From contig JARUPY010000136.1 of NCBI GenBank assembly GCA_029817715.1, forward strand, positions 51,629 to 115,628: DNA of 64,000 bases, read 5' to 3'. Both the position numbers and the translations under genes were made by a program. The notes under the pieces were generated by a model. That model saw only the letters and a program-made list of their open reading frames with translations. It was not told the DNA's origin and made no database searches. The stretch is from Melastoma dodecandrum. Its lineage: Eukaryota > Streptophyta > Magnoliopsida > Myrtales > Melastomataceae. This document shows positions 41,112 to 51,080 of the stretch, piece after piece. How positions within the stretch are numbered: position 1 is the first letter of the stretch; each line of letters opens with the position of its first letter.

Positions 41112-42886
41112 TGGTGAGACGAGCACCGAGGTTGACCACCGAGGTCCAGCGCCTCGGGGTCACGTGTCCGTCGCCGCGCTCGTGATCGTGCTGCTGGGTC
41201 GTCGTCCGCGTGCTGTACAGCGCCGCGGTGACCTCCCCGGCCGAGGACCGGCTGCAGGCCGGTCTCCTCGCCGTCGAGGACTCCCACCAGGCGATGCTGT
41301 TCGATGGACTCGTCGCTGCGCGGGCTACCTCGCCACCGGGGACCGGTTCTTCTCCGACGAGGCCACCAAGGCCAGCCCCGAGCTCGCGGCCACGGCCGAC
41401 ACCCAGATGGTCAACCTGCTCGAGGAGCCGGCGCTGCGGCAGAGCGTGCTGCAGCTCCTGCTCGCCCAGCAGCGGTGGCGCACCGAGTGGGCCGACCGTG
41501 CCCGGCAGGTGCCGCCCCCCGGCGGGGTCGAGGCCTTCCCTGCTGCAGGGCAAGGCGATCTTCGACAACTACCAGGGCGCAAGGACGACACCCGCGCGGC
41601 GACGCTCGTCGCGATCGAGGACAACCAGCGCATGTCGTCGATCATGCAGTGGTCGGTCGGGTGTCCTGCTGGTGCTCGTCGGGCTCGGCACGCTCGTCGT
41701 CGCGCTCCGTGGCCGCCGCCGGCTCGAGCGCCACGTGGTCGCGCCCGTCGACGGCCTCCTCGCCTCGGTGCGCGGGATCTCGGAGGGCGCCTGCACCCGC
41801 CGGAACCCGTCGGCCGGGTCCGCCGAGCTGGTCGCCCTGGCGTGACGGGCTCGCGGACATGACCGTGGCGCTGCGCCACCAGCGCGAGGAGTCGATGGCG
41901 CAGGCCGAGCGCCTGCAGGCCCAGACCGACCGGCTCCGCACCATCCTGATCATGACCCGCGAGATCGCGGGGTCGCTGAACACCCGGTACGTCGTCGACT
42001 CGACCGTCCAGGCCGCCGTCGCGGTCACCGAGGGCCGGGTGCTGCTCTGGCTGCTTCGACGAGGACGGCTCCGGGCTGGAGCTCGCGTACGACTCCGAGC
42101 GCGGCGCCATCCCGCCCCTCGAGCGGCAGTGCAGCCTCGGCGTCGGGGTGGTCGGCCGCTCGGCCCGCTACGGGCAGATCTCCCGCGGGGACCCCGACAC
42201 CGACGACGAGGCCGCCGTGGCCGTGCCCCTGGTCGTTCGGTGCGCGCGTGATCGGCGTGCTGGAGTGCTTCGACGGCACCGACGGCGAGGTCGACGGCCA
42301 GGCCCTGTCGGCCGTCGAGATGCTCGCGACGCTGGCCGGCTCGGCCATCGAGGCCAGCCCGCCTGCACGCCGCGACCGGAGCGGCTCTCGCAGTTCGACC
42401 CGCTGACCCAGCTCGCCAACCGGCGCCGGCTCGGAGCCGACCTGGACAACGCCGTCGCCAACGCGAAGCGCCACGGGCAGCCGATGTCGGTGATCATGCT
42501 CGACCTCGACCACTTCAAGGAGCTCAACGACAGCCACGGCCACCAGCAGGGGCGACGTCGTGCTCCAGGAGGTCGCGAGCACCCTGCGGGCGTCGATGCG
42601 CGACGGCGAGACGGCCTACCGCTACGGCGGCGAGGAGTTCGCCATCCTCATCACCCAGGGCGACACGGAGGACGCCGCCGCCCTCGCCGAGCGGCTGCGT
42701 GAACGGGTGGAGGCCGACTTCAAGCGCGGCGGACGCCAGCTCGTCACGGCCTCGTTCGGGATCGCGACGCTCCCCGACCACGCCGGCGACGGTGAAGGTC
42801 TCGTCCTCGAGGCCGACCGGGCGCTGTACTCGGCGAAGAACTCGGGCCGGAACCGCGTCCACCGGGCGGGCCAGCTCGTCGGCTGA
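41112..42886 (+). CDS. Membrane diguanylate cyclase (sensor-HAMP-GAF-GGDEF)
   Basis: Makes c-di-GMP from GTP. Layout: an N-terminal membrane helix ([20 protein letters not shown]), an extracellular CHASE3-like helical sensor ([20 protein letters not shown]), a second helix ([17 protein letters not shown]), HAMP, coiled coil ([20 protein letters not shown]), GAF ([20 protein letters not shown]) and GGDEF. The active-site motif is YGGEEFAIL near 42625, preceded by [10 protein letters not shown] and [16 protein letters not shown]; the RxxD inhibitory site is not obvious. It ends [11 protein letters not shown] at 42886. The start is GTG 41112 after AGGAGG. Indels near 41158, 41205, 41310, 41540, 41580, 41662, 41790, 41845, 42055, 42238, 42365 and 42550. 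About 590 residues. Confidence 0.88.
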
Positions 42887-42959
42887 GCCACGGTCGGCGC
42901 CGTCGGCCGCCGGTTACGTGGGGCAGGGTCGCTGGGGCTGCCTGGTGTGACCCTCGCGC

Positions 42960-43534
42960 TACGACAGGCCCCTTGCGGAAGTTCACGTAGGAGCGCGACG
43001 GCGTCGGTCCTCGCTGGTCCTGGTAGCGCGAGCCGTAGATCTCCGACCCGTACGGGTGCTCCGAGGGCGACGACAGCCGGAACAGGCAGAGCTGCCCGAC
43101 CTTCATCCCCGGCCACAGCCGGATCGGGAGGTTCGCGACGTTCGACAGCTCCAGCGTCACGTGCCCGGAGAACCCTGGGTCGATGAACCCGGCCGTCGAA
43201 TGCGTCAGCAGGCCCAGCCGGCCGAGACTCGACTTGCCCTCCAGCCTCCCCGCCACGTCATCGGGCAATGAGATGACCTCGTAGGTCGAGCCCAGGACGA
43301 ACTCGCCCGGGTGGAGCACGAACGCCTCGTCCGTCGGCGGCTCGACCATCCGCGTCAGGTCGTCATGCTGCAGGGCCGGGTCGATGTGGGTGTAGGCGTG
43401 GTTGTTGAACGTCCGGAAGTGCCGGTCAGCCGCAGATCCACGCTCGAGGGCTGCAACAGCGTCTCGTCGAACGGCTCGAGTGCGACCCGTCCCGCGGCGA
43501 TCTCGGCACGGATGTCGCGGTCGGAGAGCAGCAC
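42960..43534 (-). CDS. dcd: dCTP deaminase
   Basis: Deaminates dCTP toward dUTP/dUMP for thymidylate synthesis; in actinobacteria often the bifunctional deaminase-dUTPase. Signature blocks: [73 protein letters not shown] (catalytic Glu region on [18 protein letters not shown]), [17 protein letters not shown] and [17 protein letters not shown]. The start is GTG 43534. The stop is about TAG 42960 after allowing an indel near 42975; another indel lies near 43425. About 190 residues, as expected. Confidence 0.92.
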
Positions 43535-43593
43535 CGCCGCACTCTATCGGCGCAACCCGACACGCCGGGCGACCGCACCCGCTCCGGAACGAA

Positions 43594-43637
43594 CGAAGGG
43601 GCCCTCCGGTCGACTACTCGACCGGAGGGCCCCTTCG
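43594..43637. terminator. Perfect 19-bp stem-loop terminator
   Basis: CGAAGGGGCCCTCCGGTCG and CGACCGGAGGGCCCCTTCG form an uninterrupted 19-bp stem around the loop ACTACT. It lies upstream of dcd and 19 bases after the etfD stop, so it ends the etfD transcript. It shares the AGGGGCCC core with terminators at 18924 and 36631. Confidence 0.9.
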
Positions 43638-43655
43638 CCCGGGAACCGGGGAGGG

Positions 43656-46235
43656 CTACTCCGCCGGGTTCTGCACGTTCGCCGAGGTGGCGGTGGTGGC
43701 CGGGTCGGACTCGCCCGGCTTTGTCACCGTCGGCCGGCGCTCCGCGCTTCACCGCGGCCAGGAGCATCTGTGAGACGTCCATGACCTCGGTGCCGACCGC
43801 CTTGGCCTCGCTCTGACGCTCCGGTGAGGCCGTCGGTGAGCTTCACGCGGCAGACAACGGGCAGCCGGAGGCGATGACGTCGGCTCGACGGAGATGGCCT
43901 CGTCGACGCGCTCCATGTTCACGCGCTTGCCGATGGTCTCCTCCATCCACATGCGCGCACCGCCGGCACCACAGCACAGCGCCCGGTCGGCGTGGCGCGG
44001 CATCTCCTTGAGCACCGCGCCCGCGGCCTCCACCAGCTCACGCGGCGGGGTGTAGACCTCGTTGTGCCGACCCATGGTAGCACGGGTTCGTGGTAGGTCA
44101 CGGTCTTCGGCGCGTGCCCGTTCGACGACCCGTTCGTGTGCCCGTTGGCCGACCCGTTCGTGGACACGACCTCGGAGGCCGGGGCCGCCTGGTCGGCCGG
44201 GTGGCCGTTCGTCGAGTGCCCGTTGGCCTTGACCAGACCGCGCTCGGTGCCGTCGGCCTGCGGGCCCTTGTACTGCAGGTTCGTCGCCGGGTTGATGTCG
44301 AGCTTGGCCTGCGGCACCGGCGAGGACTCCGGGGCCACCGGGATCAGCTTCTTCTCCCGGACCAGCTGGTTGAGCAGCTGGGTGTGGTGGACGACCTCGT
44401 AGTGGCCGTCGAGCTGCGGGTACTCGCGCCCGAGGGTGTTCATGCAGTGCGGGCAGGTGGTGACGATCTTGCGCGTTGCCGGGCTCGCGGCCCTCGAAGA
44501 CCGTGTCCAGCATCTCCTTGGTCTGCATCGCCATCATCTGGAAGAGGAACTCGTTGCCCGAGCGCCGCGCCGGGTCACCCGTGCAGCTCTCCTCCTTGCC
44601 GAGCACCGTGTAGTTCACGGCCCGCGATGTGCAGCAGTTCCGCGGTGGCCCGCACGGTCTTCTTCGCGTTGTCGTCCAGCGAGCCCGCGCAGCCGACCCA
44701 GAACAGGTACTCGGTCTCCGGGGACAGCTCGCCGTCGAACTCGGGCACCTCGAAGGGGAGGTCCTTCGCCCAGTCCATGCGGTTGGAGTTGTTTCTGGCC
44801 CCACGGGTTGCCCTTGTTTTCCAGGTTGCGGAAGAGCACGCCGAGTTCGCCGGGGAACTCCGACTCGATCATCACCTGGTAGCGCCGCATGTCGACGATG
44901 TGGTCGACGTGCTCGATGTCCACCGGGCACTGCTCGACGCAGGCTCCGCAGGGGGTGCACGACCACAGCACGTCGGGGTCGATGACGCCGAGCTGCTGGG
45001 CGGTGCCCACCAGCGGGCGCGCGGCCTGGATGTCGTCGGTGCCGGTGTGCCGCTCGTAGCCGGACTCGGGCACGCCGTGGCCGCCGTGCTCGTTCTTGCC
45101 GAGGCCCGCGTCCCAGTCGATCCCGCCGGCGTCGGGCATGTCCTTGCCGCCGATCAGGTACGGGGCCTTGGCGAACATGTGGTCGCGCAGGTCCATGATG
45201 AGCAGCTTCGGCGACAGCGGCTTGCCGGTGTTCCACGCGGGGCACTGGGACTGGCAGCGACCGCACTCCGTGCACGTCTCGAAGTCGAGCATGCCCTTCC
45301 ACGTGAAGTCCTCGATCTTGCCGCGACCGAACGAGGCCTCCTCGGGCGGGTCCTCGAAGTCGATCGGCTTGCCGTCGTACTCGATCGGCTGCAGCGGGCC
45401 GAGGGCCTTCGGCAGGCGCTTCGCCGCGACGTTGATCGGCGCGAATGAAGATGTGGAGGTGCTTCGAGTAGAGCACCTGCACGAGGAAGACCAGCGCGAC
45501 GCCGATGTGCAGCAGCAGGAAGATCGTCTCGAGGACGAACAGCGTCGTCGGGGAGAGCCGGTGAACAGCTGACGGACGGCTCGATCGAGACCTCAAGGCG
45601 CTCCCGACTCGTAGGGCCTGTTTGACCCGCCGCGGAGGAGGTGGACCGCGGAAGGCGAACAGCGATCCGCTAGATGACGTTGAAGATCAGGAACAGCACG
45701 AATTCCTTAGGCGCCGGAGGTTGTGCGACCCGTAGAGACCGGGTAGGACCTGCTCCTTGCGCGTCGGGTCTGCTGACTGCTCTCACGCGTTCTATGATGC
45801 CGAACGTTGATTGATTGGAGTAGAGAAGCACAATCACGGCAAGGTGATGAAGTCACATGGTGAACGAAGCCCAGGATTCGGCGAGCGGCCGATCAGCGGG
45901 GATGGTGGAAGTCCTCGGACGAACAGCGCACGTAAGGCCTCGATGTAGACCGTCCAGCAGGATGGACGAAAGCCCCCACACATCCGTTGAACAGGTGGGC
46001 CACAGCCCGGGGATCGACCAGCGCAGCAGCGCTTGCGGCTTGCCCGGCTGAACCTCCACGATCTGGGCGCGCACGCGGGCGGCCGTGGCCCTCGGATAGC
46101 GCTTGGCGTCGGGCTGCCCCGGGACTTTGATGAGGCCTGTAGGTGCCACCACGCCCCGTCGGGCGGCGGCCACACGTTTTGACCCCCCACGGCCAGGGTC
46201 AGGGCGAGACCCAGGATCAATCCGGACGAAGCCAC
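43656..46235 (-). CDS. etfD: EtfD-like membrane Fe-S reductase (Rv0338c family)
   Basis: Membrane-bound acceptor that passes electrons from electron-transfer flavoprotein to the quinone pool during fatty acid oxidation. N-terminal helices (VASSGLILGLALTLAVGG; LLRWSIPGL; LFVLETIFLLLHIGVALVFL) precede two [4Fe-4S] motifs, CTECGRCQSQCPAWN and CTPCGACVEQCPVD. Two CCG half-domains follow (LFWVGCAGSLDDNAKKT; then CYLGRHN and ALCCGAGGARMWMEETIGKR). A low-complexity Asn/Gly/His insert (HSTNGHPADQAAP, NGSANGHTNGSSNGH) sits before CYLGRHN. It ends SANVQNPAE at TAG 43656. The start is GTG 46235 after GGGGGAGG. About 860 residues; indels throughout, very dense between 45550 and 46200. Confidence 0.85.
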
Positions 46236-46660
46236 TGTTCGACCTCCCCCGGCGGGCGCTGCGATCGCGCAGGGCCAGTCACGTTCAGGCGGGCCTGGTG
46301 CGCGCTGCATGTGGTTGGGTCGCGCCGTCCGGCCCGGATCAGGGGGGACTGTAACCGCTGCCACCGACACCCGTCCCCGGGAGAGCGGGGTGAGGTTCCC
46401 TACTCACCGGTAAACCGGACGCGTTCCCGACATCGGCCCGTCGCGACAACGCGCGGGGACCCGTCGGGGCGATCCATCCGACGCTTCGGACGCGAGGACC
46501 CACGCCACGATGGCCTACGACGACCGTGGGCCAGGCACCCGCGGTCCACCACCGGGGGTACCCCACCTGCTCGCCCGGCGGGGGCGTGTTTACTCGTACC
46601 GGTCGAGACCTCGGCGAAACCACGGACCCATGCACGACACCGTCCGGGGAGGACCACCGC
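46236..46660. other. Intergenic stretch between etfD and the T4SS-like module
   Basis: About 425 bases between two divergent transcription units. No coding frame is supported. It is presumed to hold both promoters, but I see no clear -35/-10 pair, and local sequence quality is poor. Confidence 0.4.
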
Positions 46661-46981
46661 ATGACCCTCACGACCCTGGAGTGCGACAAAACTCCTCGAC
46701 ACCCCAGAATCACGGCCGCAGGAGTCCGCTGGGCACCAACGGGCCTTCCAGGGCTGGATCCGCGACAACATCGTCCCGCTGCTCCTGCTGGGCATCGCGG
46801 TGATCATGCTGTGGGAATCGGTTGGGCGCCGGGCGACAACGCGGGCGTGGCCCCGCCGCTGCGTGGTCGGCCTCGCTCGTGGGGCCTTGGTCGCGCACCT
46901 TTCGGGGGATTCGCGGTCTCGGCTAACAGGCCCGGCCGGTCGGGCAGCTTCCTGGCCCAGCTGATCACGGGGCGGTGGTAA
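46661..46981 (+). CDS. Small membrane protein of the T4SS-like module
   Basis: Protein of about 105 residues, first gene of the conjugation-like cluster. It starts MTLTTLECD at ATG 46661 behind GGGGAGGA. Allowing indels near 46745 and 46810, the centre reads QGWIRDNIVPLLLLGIAVIM then LWIG and GDNAGVA, then VVGLALVGL, a pattern typical of the short TM proteins that open actinobacterial conjugation gene sets. It ends at TAA 46981, three bases before the next start. It may correspond to a pilin-like VirB2 or accessory membrane protein; I cannot tell which. Confidence 0.55.
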   Translation: MTLTTLECDKTPRHPRITAAGVRWAPTGLPGLDPRQHRPAAPAGHRGDHAVGIGWAPGDNAGVAPPLRGRPRSWGLGRAPFGGFAVSANRPGRSGSFLAQLITGRW

Positions 46982-46984
46982 CGG

Positions 46985-47359
46985 GTGCAGATCCGCAACC
47001 GACGGACGACTTGTACGGGGTCGACGCCGTTTTATGGCTCGGCCTCGCCCGCGGGCCACCTTCCCCCCTGGCGGGCGCGCCTACTCCTGCCTACGGGCGT
47101 TCTGGACTGATGTCGTCATGGAATCAGTCGTGTATGTTTCGTGCCAGCGGCGGCGACTGGGGCATCCAGATCGGCTTCTTCTACGGTGGCGTGGGCGACG
47201 CTGCTGATCACGGTCGTCCGTGGGTTTGCGGCTTCGTTTCAGCAAACGGTATTAAAACGAGGACAGTCGTCCGCTGCTGGACGGAGGCTGACCCTGTTCT
47301 GGCACGAGGTGCGGCGGGACCCCCGACGCCGCACGCCGCGGCGCGGGCAGCAACGCTGA
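46985..47359 (+). CDS. Membrane protein of the T4SS-like module, damaged reading
   Basis: Starts VQIR at GTG 46985, three bases after the previous stop. Two hydrophobic stretches can be followed across indels (about 47140-47215, WGIQIGFFYGGV and WATLLITVV), and a basic end RLTLFWHEVRRDPRRRTPRR closes at 47359. About 125 residues. Position between a short TM protein and a VirB4-type ATPase gene suggests a VirB3/PrgI- or TcpE-like inner-membrane component, but the sequence is too error-laden to decide. Indels are dense throughout. Confidence 0.4.
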
Positions 47360-48080
47360 GCGCCGGGCAACGTCGCCGTCTGGGACGCACCGCGGTCCGC
47401 GGGCGGTCGCTCCCGCCGGGCCCGGACCGACCCGCACGCCGCGATGGCGGTTCCGCGACGACGGGGCGCCCCCCGCGCGACGCCGACCGGCGGCCGGGCG
47501 CCCGAAGCCGCAACCTGGGACGGACGCGGGCGCACGGCGCCCCGCCCGCCCCGCCACGCCGCCGGCACTGGCGCCCGCGACCCCGGAGTCCGGACCCGGA
47601 CGGCCCGTCGTGCGGGTCCGGGCGCGCCGGGCGGACCGCCCGCGCCGCGACCCGTCGTCCGGGGACGCGCGCGGCGTTACTGTTCCGAGCGCGACGGACA
47701 GGCAGGACGATGGAGGGCGACGGTGCGCCGGGGAGGTTCTTGACGGCGGGTGGGGGCTGCGATCGCCGTGGCCGGAGCCACGCGACTCCCACACCGGTGG
47801 ACCGACCCCGGACGCCGGGTGGGGCTGCGGTTCCCGGCGGGACCGGCCGAGGATCGTGACCGTCGACCGTGACGACCCGCCGGCCGACGACGACGAACGA
47901 CGCGACGGACCGACGCGACGACCGACGCGAGGGACCGCCCCCTGAGACACGGGGGACCGAGATCGGAGGGGACCGCCGCGCCCCGGGCTGCGCACGCCGC
48001 GATCCCGTGGCGCGACCCCGGCCGCCGGCCGGGGGCCCCTGGCGGGCGCGTCGTCCGCCCCCGGGCTACCGCTCGGCGAT
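47360..48080. other. Very GC-rich stretch, coding status unresolved
   Basis: About 720 bases where all plus frames read Arg/Pro/Gly-rich and none shows a family motif. It lies between the small membrane gene and the recognisable part of the VirB4-like gene, so it may hold that gene's N-terminus or a separate small gene. Error density here is high, and I cannot choose a start. Confidence 0.35.
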
Positions 48081-50984
48081 CGCAGCTGCGGCTCGATCGA
48101 CGGCAACATCGCCACGCACCGGGTCTCGACCGTCACCGCCTCGGTTACCGGCTTAGCGGGCCCAGCCGTGGAGCTTCCGCTCCGACCCGCAGCGCGCGAG
48201 TCGCTCATCCGGCGGATCGCGACCGCAGCTCGGCGAGCTGCAGGGCGGGTGGGTGCACCTGCGGGTCCACCAGCCGCCCGTTCCCGGTCGCGCGCTGGGC
48301 GGAGGGCGTTCGACCGCAACTCCCGCCCGGGCCCGGCTGCCCGTACGTTTGCCGGGCCGCCCTCTCGTGGGAGGAGTTCGTCACTCGGCGAGCAGCACTC
48401 ACTCATGGGCCTGTCGATGGCCCGAACATAGGAGTGTGTTCCTCGGGCCACAGTCGAAGGGTCTACTGGGGCGCTACCGTGGTTCGACCGGTGGCTGGAG
48501 TCCGCGGCGCCGTGCTGACTGCACCGGGGTGCTGACGGAGGCGCGGCGGAACGCCGAGGCTCACCGCGCTGGAGGAACCGAGAATCGCGCCAACGTCGAC
48601 GCCCTCGTCGGCGGGGACGGGTCTCGACGGCGTGCCGTGCACCGACCCGAGGATAATCTGGCCCTGGCTGATGCACCGCTACATGCCGCGCTCGGGGCTC
48701 CCCGCCACCGCAGCACGTCGCGGCCGAGCTCGGGGAGGCTGGCGTGGGAGGCCGAGGACCTCGCCGCCTTCACCGACGGCTCCGTTCGCGATGCACCAGG
48801 AGCCCTACGCGCCCACGGTTTGCAGGTCGAGGGGCCGGCAGAAGGCTGCACCCGGTGCTCGCGGCACGTCGCCCGTGTGCTCTCGGTCGGGCCTCATGGA
48901 CTCGTCTGGCGCATTCCCCTGAGGCTCGACGACCCGTGGATGCACGCGCAGCGACCGGCTCCCGTTCACCGGTTTGGACCGGGTGGTCCGCGCGCATTAC
49001 GTCCGGCGCCCCCCCCCGAGGATGCGTGTCGGGGGAGCTGCAGCGCCAGATGGGGAAGGTGCGCAGCCAGATATTCCGGCCACTACACCCACGGACCACA
49101 CGAACCTCGAACCCGCCGATGGTCGCTCGAGCGACCAGGCGGGACCGGGTGCTCCAGATCGAGGGGGACGAGCTCTCCGGCGGGGCTCACCCAGCTCAAA
49201 CACGGGGGGGGGCAGGGTTCTACGGCTGGTGGCGGGGTGTCGGCGAGGGGGGTCGCGGGTCGCGGACGGATGCGGCACGGAGGCCGCTCACCCGGGCCCA
49301 GCAGCTGCTCGACCTCATACCGGCCGCGGGGTCGCGACTGGAGCACCCCGAGGCGCAGTACGCCCTTACGCCCGCGAGGGGGTTTTTTCTTTTTTTTTTT
49401 TTTCATCTCCCGGCGAGCCGCTCGCCTCGGACGGCCTACCGACGGCGGAGGCTCGGTGACCTGGGTGGACGCGGGGGTCCCGGCGCCTCGGCCAGCGTGG
49501 GCGACCGGCGCGGCGTGCTGCTCGGCGAGACCTGCACTGCGACCCGTCGTCCCGTCGCGTGGGACCCGTGGATGGCGCAGGAGGTCCGGCGGGCGTCCGG
49601 CCTCACGGCGGTGGTCGGCGGCCTGGGCTCCGGCAAGTCGTTCCTCACCGGCCTGCTGGTCTACAAGACGCTGCGGGCCGGGGCGCGCTGGACGGTGCTC
49701 GACCCGTCCGGCCCGCTCGCGGCGCTGACGCGGCTGCCCGAGCTCGCGCCGTTCTCCCGCCACATCCACCTGCTCGGGGCCGATCCCGGCAATCCTCAAC
49801 CCGTACCGCGTCGTGGCGGAGCCGCGCCGCGAGCACTTCCTCGACGAGGACGACCCGGAGAAGGCCTGGCGTCGGAGCGGTCCCTGGCGGCGGCGACCCG
49901 CCGTCGGCTGGTGCTCGACGTGCTGACCGGGCTGCTGCCCTACGACGTCGCGCGGATGCCGCACACCCGGATCGTGCTGCTGCGCGCGGTCCGCGAGGTC
50001 GGCGGCGGGCAGCACCGTGATCCGGGCCAGGTCATCGCGACGCGGCGCCGGCACGCGCGCGAGGGCGAGGAGCACGCCGACGTCGTCGCCGACTTCCTCG
50101 AGGAGCGCCGCGAGCTCCCGCAGGCCGCCCTGCTGTTCCCCGAGCGCACACACGACCCGTCGGACCCGCGCGGTCCCGGCCACGACGCGGGCCGCACCGA
50201 CGACCCGGAGATCCTCGACGAGGACTACCGCCTCACCGTCCTGACGATGCATGGGATGTCGCTCCCGCGGCCCGGGCAGCCCGCGCGAGGAAGTGGACCG
50301 ACGGCGAGTCGCTCGCGGTCGAGCTCCTCAACCTGGCGCCCTGGCTGACGCAGCGGACCGTCTACACCGCCGACCGCGACCTGCGGAAGGGCGTCGCGCT
50401 CGACGAGACGCACTTCCTGTCGCAGATCCCGACCGGCAAGGTCCTCATCGACCGGCTCGCCCGCGACTCCCGCAAGTTCAACGTCCGCGCGCTGTTCGCC
50501 TCGCAGCTCGCCGGCGACCTCCTGCGGGTGCCCGGGTTCGCGTCGCTGGTCAACGCCGTGTTCGTCGGCCGAACCGACGACGCGGAGGCGCAGGCCGACG
50601 CGCTGCGGCTGCTGCGCGTGCCCACCGACGTCGGCTACGAGGAGATGCTCGGCACGCTCTCCCCGCGCCCGACGGCGAGCCACCAGGACGACCGACCCGA
50701 CGACACCCCGCGCCAGTTCGTCTTCTCGGACGGGCACGGCGGCGTCGAGAAGATCCGCGTCGACCTGGAGGGCGAGCACCTCGGGCACCTCCGCGCGGCC
50801 CTCGACACGACCCCGACGCGCAGCGCGCCCACCTCCCGGCCGCTCCGCCGCCGGCCGCCCCGCAGGCCCGTCTCCCGGTGGACGACGGGCCCCGCCCGAC
50901 GCCGCCGGACCCGGCTCGGCTCGAGGGCGAGGACGGGGGGCCGCGTCCGGCCGGCCGGTCCGCCTCGAGGGTGGCGAGGGGTGA
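48080..50984 (+). CDS. VirB4-type ATPase of a T4SS-like system
   Basis: Cytoplasmic AAA-like ATPase that powers a conjugation-type secretion machine. N-terminal blocks: SIDGNIATHRVSTVTASV, ELQGGWVHLRVHQPPVPGR, DDPWM, GELQRQMGKVRSQI. The Walker A is VVGGLGSGKSFLTGLLVYKT near 49620, with WTVLDPSGPLAALTRLPELA after it. Walker B is VALDETHFLSQIPTGKVLID near 50400, followed by RLARDSRKFNVRALFASQLA and NAVFVGRTDDAEAQADALRL. It ends around LEGGEG, TGA 50984. The true start is unresolved and may lie upstream. Errors are very dense before 49560, including a run of Ts at 49381-49403 replacing the expected EFIPGE; the 3' half is cleaner. Confidence 0.82.
49381..49403. other. Artefactual T-run inside the VirB4-like gene
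   Basis: Around twenty Ts interrupted by single bases in a region above 70 percent GC, inside an otherwise continuous protein family. Flanking sequence reads ALTPARG before and SPGEPLAS after, while the expected protein would read AREFIPGEPLAS. This is most simply a consensus error rather than a real insertion. Confidence 0.75.
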
Positions 50985-50987
50985 GCG

Positions 50988-51080
50988 GTGCCGTTCACCG
51001 TCCTCGGCATCGTGGCGGCGGCGCTGGTCATCGGGTGGCGGAAGCCCGCGTCCCCGGGCGCCGCGACCCCTTCCTGACGC
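50988..51080 (+). CDS. Possible very short membrane peptide
   Basis: GTG 50988 opens VPFTVLGIVAAALVIGWRKP and stops after about 30 residues. It is a single helix followed by positive charge. It may be a real small T4SS subunit, or the N-terminal helix of a longer protein cut by an indel before the TrbL-like gene. The start lies four bases after the VirB4-like stop. Confidence 0.3.

Noticed and set aside
46236..46660. Attachment site or insertion-sequence end at the left edge of the T4SS-like module
   Set aside because: No tRNA gene, direct repeat or inverted terminal repeat could be seen on either side.
49381..49403. T-run as an intrinsic terminator
   Set aside because: It lies in the middle of a protein family, has no preceding GC-rich stem, and the protein resumes directly after it.
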